NCBI RefSeq assembly: GCF_001905845.1
Contig: NZ_LIVZ01000001.1
Span: 1-64,000 of the forward strand
DNA length: 64,000 bases
From: Streptomyces sp. TSRI0107
GTDB taxonomy: Bacteria > Actinomycetota > Actinomycetes > Streptomycetales > Streptomycetaceae
Direction of reading: 5' to 3'
The position numbers and the translations under genes are program-made. Positions 28,825 to 37,577 of the stretch are shown piece after piece. How positions within the stretch are numbered: position 1 is the stretch's first letter; each line of letters begins with the position of its first letter. A model generated the notes under the pieces. It saw nothing but the letters and a program-made list of their open reading frames with translations, was not told the origin of the DNA and did no database searches.

Positions 28825-30513
28825 TCAGCGCAGCGCGCTCGCCAGCAGGCGGGCCGCCCGCCGCACCCGGGGCCGCGCCATGCGCCGTACCACCGGGCGC
28901 ACCACCCGCGCGGTCATGCCCACCGGGCGCCAGCGGACCTGGAGGCGGCCCGTGCCGCGTTCCTCCGGTTCGACCCTGATCCGGTGCGGGGCGGCACCGG
29001 AGTGGTACTCGACGCGGGCCGTGATCGGGGTGAAGGTCTCGGGGGCCAGCAGGACGCCCTTGTGGTGGAGCCCTTGGTGTGTCAGGCGCAGCACGGGGTG
29101 GCGGGCGCCGTCGAAGCCGTGCAGCGGGATCGGGGCGGCGGCCAGGTCCAGGTGGACATGGCCCTCGTAGACGCCCGGACCGACCGGGGACAGGCGGAAC
29201 GGCACGCTCATGCGCCGGCGGCCGGGGGACAGGAGCAGGGTGGCGGCCTGCGGGCCCAGGGGGAGGCGCAGGGCGGGGTCGTAGGTGCGGACCGTGAGAT
29301 CCACGGAGGCGCCGGGGCCGGGCGCGACCTCGACGACCTCGTGCCGGAGCAGCGCGAAGGGGAAGGGGCAGGTGTCGGGGGCCAGGTCGGTCAGGTCCAG
29401 TTCGCGGCGGCCCCAGGCGTTCTCCGGGAGGCGGTCGCCCCAGTACGTACGGCCCTCCTCGTCCGTGACCAGGTCGCGCGGGCCGACCGCGTGTCCCAGG
29501 CCGCGTGCCGCCAGCCGGGCCTCCGGCAGGCGCAGGTCGCGCACCAGCTGGAGCACGACGCGCTCGGGGCGCGGGAGACGGGCGTACGCGCCCGGCGTGA
29601 GTGTCGCGAGATACGGGTTGACGATCTCCGCGAACCCCGCCAGCCACTCCTCGTCACGGTAGGGCAGGTCACCGGCGTACATCCGGAAGTCGTGCTTGAG
29701 GAACTTGTAGTCCTTCTCCTCGTACAGCGCGGCGTGCCCGCTGCGGGCCAGGAAGTCGTCGACGAGCCGCTGGACGTGGACGCGGTCGCGGACGTTGTCG
29801 AGTTTGTGCCGCTGGTTGGAGATGGAGGCGGTGTCGGCGGACGCGAGCGGGGCGATGTACCAGCGGTAGACCGGCTGCGGGATGACGGTGAAGGCGCGGG
29901 CCAGGCAGTAGGCCTGCGCGGAGAACAGCTGGTCCTCGTAGTGGATGCCCTCGGGGAAGCGCAGCTCGTGGCGGTCGAGGAAGGAGCGGGCGTACATCTT
30001 GCTGGTCGCCAGGTGCTCGAAGAACAGCCGGGGTTCGGCGGCGATGCCGGGCACGGTGCGGCGCTCGGCCACCAGGTGCGGCATCCACCGCGAGCGGTTC
30101 CCGGTGTCCGCGCGGACCCGCTCCACCGCGCCCATCACGAAGTCGACGTCCCGTTCCCGGTGCGCGGCGAGCAGCAGCTCCACCGCGTCCGGCGGCAGCT
30201 CGTCGTCGCTGTCGAGGAACATCACGTACGGCGCGCGGGCGATCTCCAGGGCACGGTTGCGCGGCACACCGCATCCGCCGCTGTTCTGGTCGAGGCGCAG
30301 ATGCAGGACGCGGGGGTCCTCCGCGGCCAGCCGCCGCGCCACCTCGGGGGTGGCGTCCGTGGAGTGGTCGTCGCTGATGACGATCTCGATGTTGGCGTGG
30401 GTCTGGCGGCGCACGGAGGCCACCGCGCGGGGGAGGCGTCCGGCGTCGTTGTAGACGATGACGGTCACCGTGACGTCGGGGGCTTCGGGAGCCTTCGGGA
30501 CTGCCTGGCTCAT
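28825..30513 (-). CDS. Glycosyltransferase family 2 with C-terminal beta domain (TarS-like layout)
   Basis: 562 aa. The GT2 A fold (about residues 13-240) has VTVIVYNDAGRLPRAVASV, the metal-binding FLDSDDE and the acceptor motif HYEDQLFSAQAY. A helical linker follows. The last 200 residues are beta-rich with no GT motif (RRMSVPFRLSPVGPGVYEGHVHLDL), a layout like the wall teichoic acid beta-GlcNAc transferase TarS of Staphylococcus, which has Ig-like C-terminal domains. I infer that it decorates the polymer made by its neighbours; sugar and acceptor are not known. Its ATG overlaps the stop of the upstream gene (ATGA). Confidence 0.82.
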   Translation of the reverse strand: MSQAVPKAPEAPDVTVTVIVYNDAGRLPRAVASVRRQTHANIEIVISDDHSTDATPEVARRLAAEDPRVLHLRLDQNSGGCGVPRNRALEIARAPYVMFLDSDDELPPDAVELLLAAHRERDVDFVMGAVERVRADTGNRSRWMPHLVAERRTVPGIAAEPRLFFEHLATSKMYARSFLDRHELRFPEGIHYEDQLFSAQAYCLARAFTVIPQPVYRWYIAPLASADTASISNQRHKLDNVRDRVHVQRLVDDFLARSGHAALYEEKDYKFLKHDFRMYAGDLPYRDEEWLAGFAEIVNPYLATLTPGAYARLPRPERVVLQLVRDLRLPEARLAARGLGHAVGPRDLVTDEEGRTYWGDRLPENAWGRRELDLTDLAPDTCPFPFALLRHEVVEVAPGPGASVDLTVRTYDPALRLPLGPQAATLLLSPGRRRMSVPFRLSPVGPGVYEGHVHLDLAAAPIPLHGFDGARHPVLRLTHQGLHHKGVLLAPETFTPITARVEYHSGAAPHRIRVEPEERGTGRLQVRWRPVGMTARVVRPVVRRMARPRVRRAARLLASALR

Positions 30514-32711
30514 GACGCGGTCGCCTCCTGCGGATTCGGGGCGGGGGTGCGGTCGTCGACGGGGACGACCGGCGGCAGCGCCTCCTCGGGCTCGCCGAGG
30601 AAGACCCGGCGTACGACCCGCTCGGCGGCGTGTCCGTCGTCGAACTCGCAGAACCGGCGCCGGAACACCGACCGGGCCTTGGCCGCGTCCTGGTCGCGCC
30701 AGGCGTCCGAGGTGAGCACGGCGGTCAGCTCGGCCTGGGTGCGGGTCACCGGGCCGGGGGCCTCGGCCATCAGGTCGAAGTAGACGCCGCGGGTCGCCAC
30801 GTACGTCTCCCAGTCGTCGGCGTGGATGACGATCGGCCGGTCCAGGTTGGCGTAGTCGAACATGATCGACGAGTAGTCGGTGACGAGCGCGTCGGCGGCC
30901 AGGCACAGGTCCTCGACCGGGTCGTAGGCGGAGACGTCGAGGACGCGGCCCGCGCGGCGCAGGCCGGTGAGCGGGGACACCGCGCCGTCGTGGAAGTAGT
31001 GGGCGCGCACGAGCAGCACCGTGTCCTCGCCCAGCTGCTCGGCGAGCCTGACGAGGTCCAGACGCGGGGTCCAGCCGGCCTCGTAGTCGCGGTGGGTGGG
31101 GGCGTAGAGGATCGCCCGGCGGCCGGGGGCGATGCCCAGGCGGGCGCGGATCGCGGCGATGTCGGCGGCGGTCGCGCCGTAGTAGACGTCGTTGCGCGGA
31201 TAGCCGTGGTCGAGGGAGACGAACCGGGACGGGTAGGCGCGCTCCCACATGCGGGTGGTGTGGCTGTTGGCGGAGAGGCTGTAGTCCCACTTGTCGATCC
31301 GGGCCAGCAGGGCGTTGAAGTCCATGCCCTGGGCGGTGGCCGGGTAGCTCATCTGGTCGATGCCCATGCGTTTCAGCGGGGTGCCGTGATGGGTCTGGAG
31401 GTGCACGGCGTCCGGTCGCTTCACCACCGCGTTGGCGAAGTTGACGTTGTTGACCAGGAACTTCGCGCGTCCCAGCACCTCCCAGTAGCGGCTGCTGCCG
31501 ACGACGACATGGTCGGTGCCGGGCGGCAGCAGGCCCACGCGGTCGGCGGCGACCACCCACACCGGGTGGATCTGCGGGGCCAGCTCGGCGAGCTTGGCGG
31601 CGATGGCGGCGGGATTGCAGGCGACACCGCGGTGCCAGTACGCGGCGAACACCGCCAGGCCGGGGTCGACCGGGCGGGCGAGCGCCCTGCGGTACTGGTG
31701 GGCGCGGACCCGCGTGCCGAGCTGCCGTTTGCCCGCGCGGAGGGCCTTGCGGCCGGCGCGGCGGGCGTGGTTGGCGGTCTGGAGGGCGCGGTAGCGGGCG
31801 TAGCCGTCCGTCTCCAGGAGGCTGCGGCGCAGGCCCTCGGGGCCGGCCGGGTGGCGCAGGCCCTCGGGGCGGTGGCGGACGGCCGCCTGGGAGGCGCGGT
31901 GGAAGTAGGCGCGGGCGTCCTGCTCCGGCATGCCCGCGCGGACGAAGGTGCGCAGGCTGTCGCGGACCATCAGGTGGTACAGGACCCCGTGCGGCGCCGT
32001 ACGGGAGCGGGCGCGGTCCAGCAGGGCCTCGTAGCGCTCCAGGGCGGCCAGGTGGTCGTCGAGGGTGCGTGGCGGGAGGCTCTCCGGGCGCAGCTCGCGG
32101 TGTTCGAGCGCGGGGTGGTTGAGGCAGGCGATCCGCGTGGCCGTGAGGAGGGCGGTGTGGGCGGCGTACGCCTCGTCGTCGGCGGCGAGGTCGTCGGCGT
32201 GGGCGCGCCAGTGGTCCGCACGTATGAGGCGGTTGCCGACGAGCGGGGCCAGCCGCAGCAGGTCGGGCAGGTCGTCGAGGGCGGTCTCGGCGCGGCCCGC
32301 GCGGGCCAGCAGGCGGCTGTCGGCGGACGGCCTGCCGGAGGTCCGCCAGGTGGTGCGGACGTGGTCGAAGAGCAGCACGTCCACCGTGTCGGGGAGTTCG
32401 GCGGCGCGGGCGGCGAGCAGGGCGGCGGCGCCCGCGGGGAGGCCGTCCCTCGCGGGGACGAAGTGCAGCCACCGTCCGGCCGCCCGCGCGGCGCCCGCCG
32501 CTCTGGCCGCGGCGTCGCCGGTGCCGTCGGGCAGCGGGACGACCACCGCGCCGGGGGCGTGTTCCCGGGCCGTCTCCCGGGCCCAGTCGCCGACCGCGGC
32601 CACGATCACCTCGGCCCCGGGAGCCGGGTCGGCGGTCAGGGAGTCGAGGAGGCCGGTCAGATGGCCTCGAGTGTTCGGGCCGTGTACGACGACGCTGAGC
32701 TCGGGTGGCAC
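30510..32711 (-). CDS. Degenerate GT2 fused to CDP-glycerol glycerophosphotransferase (TagF-like)
   Basis: 733 aa. The C-terminal 370 residues are a Glyphos_transf domain: HHGTPLKRMG (catalytic His of the HGTPLK motif), GYPRNDV, LYAPTHRDY, LLVRAHYF, and ADALVTDYSSIMFDYANLDRP, the CDP-glycerol-binding motif. The N-terminal domain keeps the GT2 fold pattern but lacks the D-x-D: where paralogues have FLDSDD, this has VPARD (residues 85-89). So it probably polymerises or primes polyol phosphate without a working sugar-transfer domain. GTG start with AAGGGAG upstream. It lies 124 bp after tagH and is coupled to the next gene. Confidence 0.87.
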   Translation of the reverse strand: MPPELSVVVHGPNTRGHLTGLLDSLTADPAPGAEVIVAAVGDWARETAREHAPGAVVVPLPDGTGDAAARAAGAARAAGRWLHFVPARDGLPAGAAALLAARAAELPDTVDVLLFDHVRTTWRTSGRPSADSRLLARAGRAETALDDLPDLLRLAPLVGNRLIRADHWRAHADDLAADDEAYAAHTALLTATRIACLNHPALEHRELRPESLPPRTLDDHLAALERYEALLDRARSRTAPHGVLYHLMVRDSLRTFVRAGMPEQDARAYFHRASQAAVRHRPEGLRHPAGPEGLRRSLLETDGYARYRALQTANHARRAGRKALRAGKRQLGTRVRAHQYRRALARPVDPGLAVFAAYWHRGVACNPAAIAAKLAELAPQIHPVWVVAADRVGLLPPGTDHVVVGSSRYWEVLGRAKFLVNNVNFANAVVKRPDAVHLQTHHGTPLKRMGIDQMSYPATAQGMDFNALLARIDKWDYSLSANSHTTRMWERAYPSRFVSLDHGYPRNDVYYGATAADIAAIRARLGIAPGRRAILYAPTHRDYEAGWTPRLDLVRLAEQLGEDTVLLVRAHYFHDGAVSPLTGLRRAGRVLDVSAYDPVEDLCLAADALVTDYSSIMFDYANLDRPIVIHADDWETYVATRGVYFDLMAEAPGPVTRTQAELTAVLTSDAWRDQDAAKARSVFRRRFCEFDDGHAAERVVRRVFLGEPEEALPPVVPVDDRTPAPNPQEATAS

Positions 32712-32748
32712 GGCGGACTCCCTTCACGCGTTCGGGGCCTCACACGGT

Positions 32749-32766
32749 GATGACCTATCGGTCATC
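32749..32766. promoter_or_regulatory. Inverted repeat upstream of the TagF-like gene
   Basis: GATGACC-TATC-GGTCATC: a perfect 7-bp inverted repeat with a 4-nt spacer, in the 124-bp gap between the tagH-like gene and the downstream minus-strand TagF-like gene. It could be an operator or a short RNA hairpin (attenuator). The surrounding bases are unusually AT-rich (CACTAAAACGATGAAAGGG). Confidence 0.4.
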
Positions 32767-32834
32767 GTGGCACTAAAACGATGAAAGGGTTAAACGGGGT
32801 TGACCCGGTCGGTGCGGGGAGGGCCGGAACGGGC

Positions 32835-33719
32835 TCAGGAAGCGCCGGCCTTCGCCCCCTCGCCGGCCTTCGCCTCCTCGGGAGCCGCGACCGGCTTCGG
32901 CTTCGGCTTGGCCTTCGGCTTCGGCTTGGCGGTCTTGTCCCCGGTGAAGGCCTCGTACTCCTTCATGACCTCCTCCGTCGGCCCGTCCATCCGCAGTTCG
33001 CCGCGCTCCAGCCACAGCACCCGCTCGCAGGTGTCGCGGATCGACTTGTTGTTGTGGCTGACGAGGAAGACCGTGCCGGCGTGCTTGCGCAGCTCGCGGA
33101 TACGGGCCTCGGAGCGCTTCTGGAAGGAGCGGTCGCCGGTGGCCAGCGCCTCGTCGATGAGCAGCACGTCGTGGTCCTTCGCGGCGGCGATGGAGAACCG
33201 CAGCCGGGCGGCCATGCCGGAGGAGTACGTGCGCATCGGCAGGGTGATGAAGTCGCCCTTCTCGTTGATCCCGGAGAAGTCGACGATCTCCTGGTAGCGC
33301 TCCCTGATCTGCTCCCGCGACATGCCCATCGCCAGCCCGCCGAGGTGGACGTTGCGCTCGCCGGTCAGGTCGTTCATCAGGGCCGCGTTGACGCCGAGGA
33401 GGGAGGGCTGGCCGTTGGTGTGGATACGGCCGTTCTCCACCGGGAGCAGTCCGGCGACCGCCTTCAGCAGGGTCGACTTCCCGGAGCCGTTGGTGCCGAT
33501 CAGGCCGATCGCCTCGCCCTTGTACGCCACGAACGACACGTTCCGCACCGCGTGCACCCGGCGCACGCCGGCCGCCTTCTCGCTCTGCTTGCGGCGCAGG
33601 ATGCGGTTGAGGGCGGCGGTCGCGGTGCCGCGGCCGGCTCCGGTGCCGTTGACGCGGTACACGATGTCCACGCGGTCGGCGATGACGGTGGGGATCTTCT
33701 CGCTCACGTTGTCAGCCAC
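32835..33719 (-). CDS. ABC transporter ATP-binding protein (TagH-like, wall polymer export)
   Basis: 294 aa. Walker A GTNGSGKST (residues 75-83), signature YSSGMAARL, Walker B VLLIDEALATGD and switch His in LVSHNNKSI. The TYSSGMAARLRFSIA form of the signature and the helical insert MGMSREQIRERYQEIVDFSGI are typical of TagH/Wzt-type exporters of teichoic acid or O-antigen. The C terminus has a Lys-Pro run (KPKPKAKPKPKP) instead of a Wzt-type carbohydrate-binding domain. GTG start, overlapping the permease gene by 8 nt. Confidence 0.92.
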   Translation of the reverse strand: MADNVSEKIPTVIADRVDIVYRVNGTGAGRGTATAALNRILRRKQSEKAAGVRRVHAVRNVSFVAYKGEAIGLIGTNGSGKSTLLKAVAGLLPVENGRIHTNGQPSLLGVNAALMNDLTGERNVHLGGLAMGMSREQIRERYQEIVDFSGINEKGDFITLPMRTYSSGMAARLRFSIAAAKDHDVLLIDEALATGDRSFQKRSEARIRELRKHAGTVFLVSHNNKSIRDTCERVLWLERGELRMDGPTEEVMKEYEAFTGDKTAKPKPKAKPKPKPVAAPEEAKAGEGAKAGAS

Positions 33720-34647
33720 GGCCGTACGTCTCCTCAGCCTTCCAGAAGTAGATGAAACCGCCGACCCCGGCGAGCAGGGCCCAGCCCGTCGCGAGCAGCC
33801 ACACGTGGGGCGGCAGCTGGCCCGCCTGGAAGCTGTCGATGAGCGCGAAGCGCATCAGGTCGATGTAGACGGCGGCCGGGTTGGCCTGGAGGACGGGGGT
33901 CACCCACGACGGCAGGTCGGTGTGCGCGCTCAGGACGTGGTCGATGCTCCACATCACGCCCGACACGTACATCCACGTCCGCAGCACGAACGGCATCAGC
34001 TGCGCGACGTCCGGGGTCTTGGCGCCGACCCGGGCCAGGATCATCGAGACGCCCGCGTTGAAGGTGAACTGCAGGACCAGCACCGGGAACGCCAGCAGCC
34101 AGGACGCGGTGGGCGGCACGCCGAAGATCAGCAGGATGGCGATCAGCGCCGCCATCGAGAACATCAGCTGCTGGAGCTGCTGGAGGCAGAAGGAGATCGG
34201 CAGCGCGGCCCGCGGGAAGTGCAGGGCGCGGACCAGGCCGAGGTTGCCGGAGATGGCGCGGGTGCCGGCCAGGATCGAGCTCTGGGTGAACGTCCAGATG
34301 AACACGCCGGTGACCAGGAACGGCACGTAGTCCGGCACGCCCTTCTTGGTCTGCAGCAGCACACCGAAGATCAGGTAGTAGACCGCCGCGTTCAGCAGCG
34401 GGGTCATGACCTGCCAGACCTGGCCGAGCTTCGCCTGGCTGTACTGCGCGGTGAGCTTCGCCGTGGAGAACGCGGCGATGAAGTGGCGCCGCGCCCACAG
34501 CCTGCGGACGTACTGGGGCAGGGAGGGGCGGGCGCCGCTGACGGTCAGGCCGTGGCGCGCGGCGAGGGCCGCGAGGTCGTCGCCGGCCGGGGCCGGGGTG
34601 GTGGTCCGGGCCGGTGTGGGGGGCGGTGTGTCGAGGACCTGGCTCAC
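33712..34647 (-). CDS. ABC transporter permease (TagG-like)
   Basis: 311 aa. ABC-2 type permease with six membrane spans after a Pro/Ala-rich leader. The family pattern LTAQYSQAKLGQVWQVMTPLLNAAVYYLIFG begins the first span; the last spans include PHVWLLATGWALLAGVGGF. Together with the TagH-like ATPase it would flip an undecaprenyl-linked polymer across the membrane. The GTG at 34647 is the best start (VSQVLDTPPP), although its ribosome site is weak; an ORF extends 46 codons further upstream through the region shared with the divergent tetR promoter. Confidence 0.88.
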   Translation of the reverse strand: MSQVLDTPPPTPARTTTPAPAGDDLAALAARHGLTVSGARPSLPQYVRRLWARRHFIAAFSTAKLTAQYSQAKLGQVWQVMTPLLNAAVYYLIFGVLLQTKKGVPDYVPFLVTGVFIWTFTQSSILAGTRAISGNLGLVRALHFPRAALPISFCLQQLQQLMFSMAALIAILLIFGVPPTASWLLAFPVLVLQFTFNAGVSMILARVGAKTPDVAQLMPFVLRTWMYVSGVMWSIDHVLSAHTDLPSWVTPVLQANPAAVYIDLMRFALIDSFQAGQLPPHVWLLATGWALLAGVGGFIYFWKAEETYGRG

Positions 34648-34736
34648 ATCCGCTGCTTTCGGTCGGGGGGGGAAGGGTGCGGAGGTCTTTCCGCTACTGG
34701 CTTCGGTGTTCGGTGCGAGCTCTACGTCGGGACGGG

Positions 34737-34797
34737 ACCGTATCGTCGCAACGGGAGCGTAAGTCGTCGGAGCGTCGGAACGCAACCGTTTCGTCGC
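34737..34797. promoter_or_regulatory. Repeated operator-like sites between tagG-like and tetR genes
   Basis: ACCGTATCGTCGC at 34737-34749 and ACCGTTTCGTCGC at 34785-34797 (12 of 13 identical, 48 bp apart). The first is flanked by CCGT...ACGG (34738-34741 and 34751-34754). CGTCGCAACGG in the first is nearly the reverse complement of CCGTTTCGTCG in the second. The location between divergent tagG-like and tetR-like genes suits TetR-type autoregulation. Confidence 0.45.
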
Positions 34798-34816
34798 GGC
34801 GCCCTATGCTGTCCGC

Positions 34817-35443
34817 ATGACGACGAACGCCGACGCCCCCCAGCCGCGTCCGCGCCGCCGGGCCCCCGCAGGCGCGGCGGTGCTCCGCGAGGACGTGACG
34901 GAAGCCATCCGCGCGGCCGTCTTCGAGGAACTGGCGTCCGTCGGCTACGCGCGGATGTCGATCGAGGGGATCGCCCGCCGCGCGGGCGTCGGCAAGACCG
35001 CCGTGTACCGCCGCTGGCGCTCCAAGCTGCACCTGGTGCTCGACATCGTCTCGGCGATCGCCGTGCAGGGCCTGCCCGCGCCGGACACCGGCTCCCTGGA
35101 GTCGGACCTGCGGCTGCTGTACGAGGTGACGTCCCGGGCCCTGCGCCACCCCGTCGCCTCGCAGATCATCCCCGACCTCCAGGCGGAGGCGGCCCGCAAC
35201 CCGGAGATCGCCGAGGCGATGCAGAAGGCGCTGCGGGACGGTCAGGAGGGTGTCGCGCTGCGGATCGTCGCGGCGGCGGAGGAGCGCGGCGAGGTCCGCA
35301 AGGGCGTCGACGGAGAGCTGGCGCTGGACCTGATCTCGGGCCCGCTGTACTGGCGCTCGGTGGTGATCCGCAGTCCGAAGCTGCCGAGGGGCTACCTGGC
35401 GGCGCTGTCGCACGCGACCGCCGAGGCCCTGAAGGCGCTCTGA
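34817..35443 (+). CDS. TetR/AcrR family transcriptional regulator
   Basis: 208 aa. N-terminal helix-turn-helix (about residues 30-70: FEELASVGYARMSIEGIARRAGVGKTAVYRRWRSK), then an alpha-helical ligand-binding region (TetR_C) with HPVASQIIPDLQAEAARNPEI. The ligand is unknown. It is transcribed away from the tagGH-like genes and may control them through the repeated sites in the shared gap. It converges on the ADP-ribosylglycohydrolase gene with 10 bp between stops. Confidence 0.92.
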   Translation: MTTNADAPQPRPRRRAPAGAAVLREDVTEAIRAAVFEELASVGYARMSIEGIARRAGVGKTAVYRRWRSKLHLVLDIVSAIAVQGLPAPDTGSLESDLRLLYEVTSRALRHPVASQIIPDLQAEAARNPEIAEAMQKALRDGQEGVALRIVAAAEERGEVRKGVDGELALDLISGPLYWRSVVIRSPKLPRGYLAALSHATAEALKAL

Positions 35444-35453
35444 CGCCGCCCGG

Positions 35454-36407
35454 TCAGGCCGGTCGGCCGGCCAGCCGGAGCGCCAGCTCGCTCAGCCCGG
35501 CGGCCCGCAGCACCCGTTCCCCGAAGCCGGGCAGCGGCACGTGCAGGGGCTCGGTCCACCGCTCGGGTATCGCGCCGGCCCCGTACACCGCTCCGGCGAG
35601 CCCGCCGGTGACCGCGGCGACGGTGTCCGTGTCGCCACCGAGGTCGACGGCGGCGCGGACTGCGTCCTCGTAGGAGGACGTGGTGCGTACGGCCCACACG
35701 GCGGAGCCGAGGCAGGGCCAGACGGCGCCGTTGAACTCGGTCGCCAGGCCGGGGTGCCAGTCGGGGTCGAGGACGACGGCGTAGCGCTCGCGGTGCCCGG
35801 GGTGCACGGCCGTCAGGGTGCCGGGCAGGGCGGCCAGCGGGTCGCCCCCGGTCAGCGCGACGCGCAGCAGCTCGTGGAAGATCGCCGTGCCCTCCCAGGC
35901 GGCCCGGTCGCCGTGGGTGAGGGCGGCCAGCCGGCGGGCGGCGTCCATGGTGGCGTCGCGGCCCCGGCCGGCGAAGTGCACGCCGGAGGTGGCGGCCCGC
36001 ATCAGCGCACCGTTCCCCGCCGCGCGCTGATTCGTCCGGAAGTGGAGTGCCGCGGCCGTGTCCCACGGGTCGCCGCTGCCGAGGACCGCCTCCGTCTGGA
36101 GCCCGATGTCCTTCGGCTCGGCCGCCGCCCAGCGCTGGAACCGCCGGAACACGTCCGGCAGGTCGAGCCCGCCGCACTCCAGCAGGGACTCCCCGACGAG
36201 CACGGCCATCTGGGTGTCGTCGGTCGCCTCACCCGGGTCCCAGCCGCCGCCTCCGCACATCTCGCCGCCCCCTCCCGGCTGCGGGAAGCGGGCGGTGAAG
36301 GCCCCCTCGGGGCCGAACTCGAAGGGGGCGCCGAGGGCGTCGCCGACGGCGGAGCCGACGACGGCACCCACGGCACGCTCGGGCAGGAGACCGGTCATCT
36401 CGCGCAC
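35454..36407 (-). CDS. ADP-ribosylglycohydrolase family protein
   Basis: 317 aa. ARH/DraG fold: GSAVGDALGAPFEFG at the N terminus, metal ligands in ATDDTQMA, and the second metal site in LGGDTDTVAAVTGGLAGA. These enzymes remove ADP-ribose from proteins or hydrolyse ADP-ribosyl compounds, using two Mg ions. The substrate is unknown. The GTG start lies 1 bp after the galE stop with GGGAC upstream; an in-frame ATG three codons later is also possible. Cotranscription with galE is likely, but a functional link is not obvious. Confidence 0.88.
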   Translation of the reverse strand: MREMTGLLPERAVGAVVGSAVGDALGAPFEFGPEGAFTARFPQPGGGGEMCGGGGWDPGEATDDTQMAVLVGESLLECGGLDLPDVFRRFQRWAAAEPKDIGLQTEAVLGSGDPWDTAAALHFRTNQRAAGNGALMRAATSGVHFAGRGRDATMDAARRLAALTHGDRAAWEGTAIFHELLRVALTGGDPLAALPGTLTAVHPGHRERYAVVLDPDWHPGLATEFNGAVWPCLGSAVWAVRTTSSYEDAVRAAVDLGGDTDTVAAVTGGLAGAVYGAGAIPERWTEPLHVPLPGFGERVLRAAGLSELALRLAGRPA

Positions 36408-36408
36408 G

Positions 36409-37389
36409 TCAGTCCCGCGCGGCCTCCGGGTGCAGCCGCACCCAGCCCTCCCACGCGGACGTGATCATGTCCTGGACGTCGTGCTTGGCCTTCCAGCCCA
36501 GCTCGGTGGCGACGCGCTCGGCGGAGGCGACGACCCGGGCCGGGTCGCCGGGGCGGCGGGGAGTGACGGTCGGAGGACGGCCGTAGCCGGTGATCGCGTT
36601 GATGCGGTCGATCATCTCGCGCACGGAGACGCCCTCGCCCCGCCCGATGTTGAGGGTGAGGTCGCGACCGGGGGACTCCTCCAGCGCGCGGGCCGCCGCC
36701 ACGTGGGCCTCCGCCAGGTCGACGACGTGGATGTAGTCCCGTACGCAGGTGCCGTCCGGCGTCGGGTAGTCGTCGCCGAAGACGCGCGGGGGCGCGCCCT
36801 CGGTCAGCTTCTCGAAGACCATGGGGATGAGGTTGAAGACGCCCGTGTCGGCCAGTTCGGGGGCCGCCGCGCCCGCCACGTTGAAGTAGCGCAGGGAGGC
36901 GGTGGAGAGGCCGGTCGCCCGGCCCGTCGCGCGGACCAGCCACTCCCCGGCCAGCTTCGTCTCGCCGTACGGCGACATCGGCGCGCACGGCGTCTCCTCG
37001 GTGACCAGCTCCACGTCCGGCATGCCGTACACGGCCGCCGAGGAGGAGAACACGAAGGACGGCACCCCGGCCGCGGTGACCGCCTCCAGCAGGACGCGCA
37101 GGCCCTCCACGTTCTCCCGGTAGTAGTGCAGCGGCAGGTCCACCGACTCCCCGACCTGCTTCTTCGCCGCGAGGTGCACCACGCCGGTGATGCCGTGCGC
37201 GGCGAGCACCCGGCTCAGCCGCTCCCGGTCCAGCGTGGAGCCGACCTCCAGCGGTACGCCGTCCGGGACCCGTTCGGCGATGCCGGTGGACAGGTCGTCG
37301 TAGACCACGGTCCGCTCGCCCGCCTCGGTCATCGCCCGTACGACGTGCGCCCCGATGTATCCGGCGCCGCCGGTGATCAGCCAGGTCAT
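36409..37389 (-). CDS. galE: UDP-glucose 4-epimerase
   Basis: 326 aa. Extended short-chain dehydrogenase: NAD-binding TGGAGYIGAH at residues 6-15, FSSSAAVYG, catalytic Tyr-x-x-x-Lys in SPYGETKLAGEW, LRYFNVAGA, and VRDYIHVVDLA. It converts UDP-glucose and UDP-galactose into each other and would supply UDP-galactose for the nearby polymer and glycosyltransferase genes. ATG start with AGGGGAC about 9 nt upstream; the open frame continues 20 codons further, but homology begins at MTWLITGGAG. Confidence 0.94.
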   Translation of the reverse strand: MTWLITGGAGYIGAHVVRAMTEAGERTVVYDDLSTGIAERVPDGVPLEVGSTLDRERLSRVLAAHGITGVVHLAAKKQVGESVDLPLHYYRENVEGLRVLLEAVTAAGVPSFVFSSSAAVYGMPDVELVTEETPCAPMSPYGETKLAGEWLVRATGRATGLSTASLRYFNVAGAAAPELADTGVFNLIPMVFEKLTEGAPPRVFGDDYPTPDGTCVRDYIHVVDLAEAHVAAARALEESPGRDLTLNIGRGEGVSVREMIDRINAITGYGRPPTVTPRRPGDPARVVASAERVATELGWKAKHDVQDMITSAWEGWVRLHPEAARD

Positions 37390-37509
37390 ATGCGGCTGTC
37401 CCCTCGTCAGTTGGCCCCTGCTGGTGCCCGGTGGGTGTCCTCCGGACACAGTGAAGCAGGCGAATGGCCGTGGTGTGACGTGGATGTGACGCCCTGTAGC
37501 GGCGGGTCG

Positions 37510-37562
37510 CCGTCAATCAGCCGTCAATCAGCCGTCAATCACCTGGAAAAGGAGGTTAATAG
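37510..37562 (+). promoter_or_regulatory. Promoter with three 11-bp direct repeats
   Basis: CCGTCAATCAG occurs three times head to tail (37510, 37521, 37532; the last ends in C). The third copy contains a -35-like GTCAAT (37534-37539), followed after exactly 17 bp by TAATAG (37557-37562), a good -10. Direct repeats of 11 bp that overlap the -35 box are the arrangement used by OmpR/PhoP-family activators. The predicted start site is only about 10 bp before the GTG start, so the mRNA would have almost no leader. Confidence 0.55.
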
Positions 37563-37577
37563 TACAAAATCGGCTCT

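Noticed and set aside
37548..37556. AAAGGAGG read as the ribosome site of the GT-C gene
   Set aside because: It is about 20 nt from the GTG start, no start codon lies at the right distance, and it falls in the spacer of a well-formed promoter.
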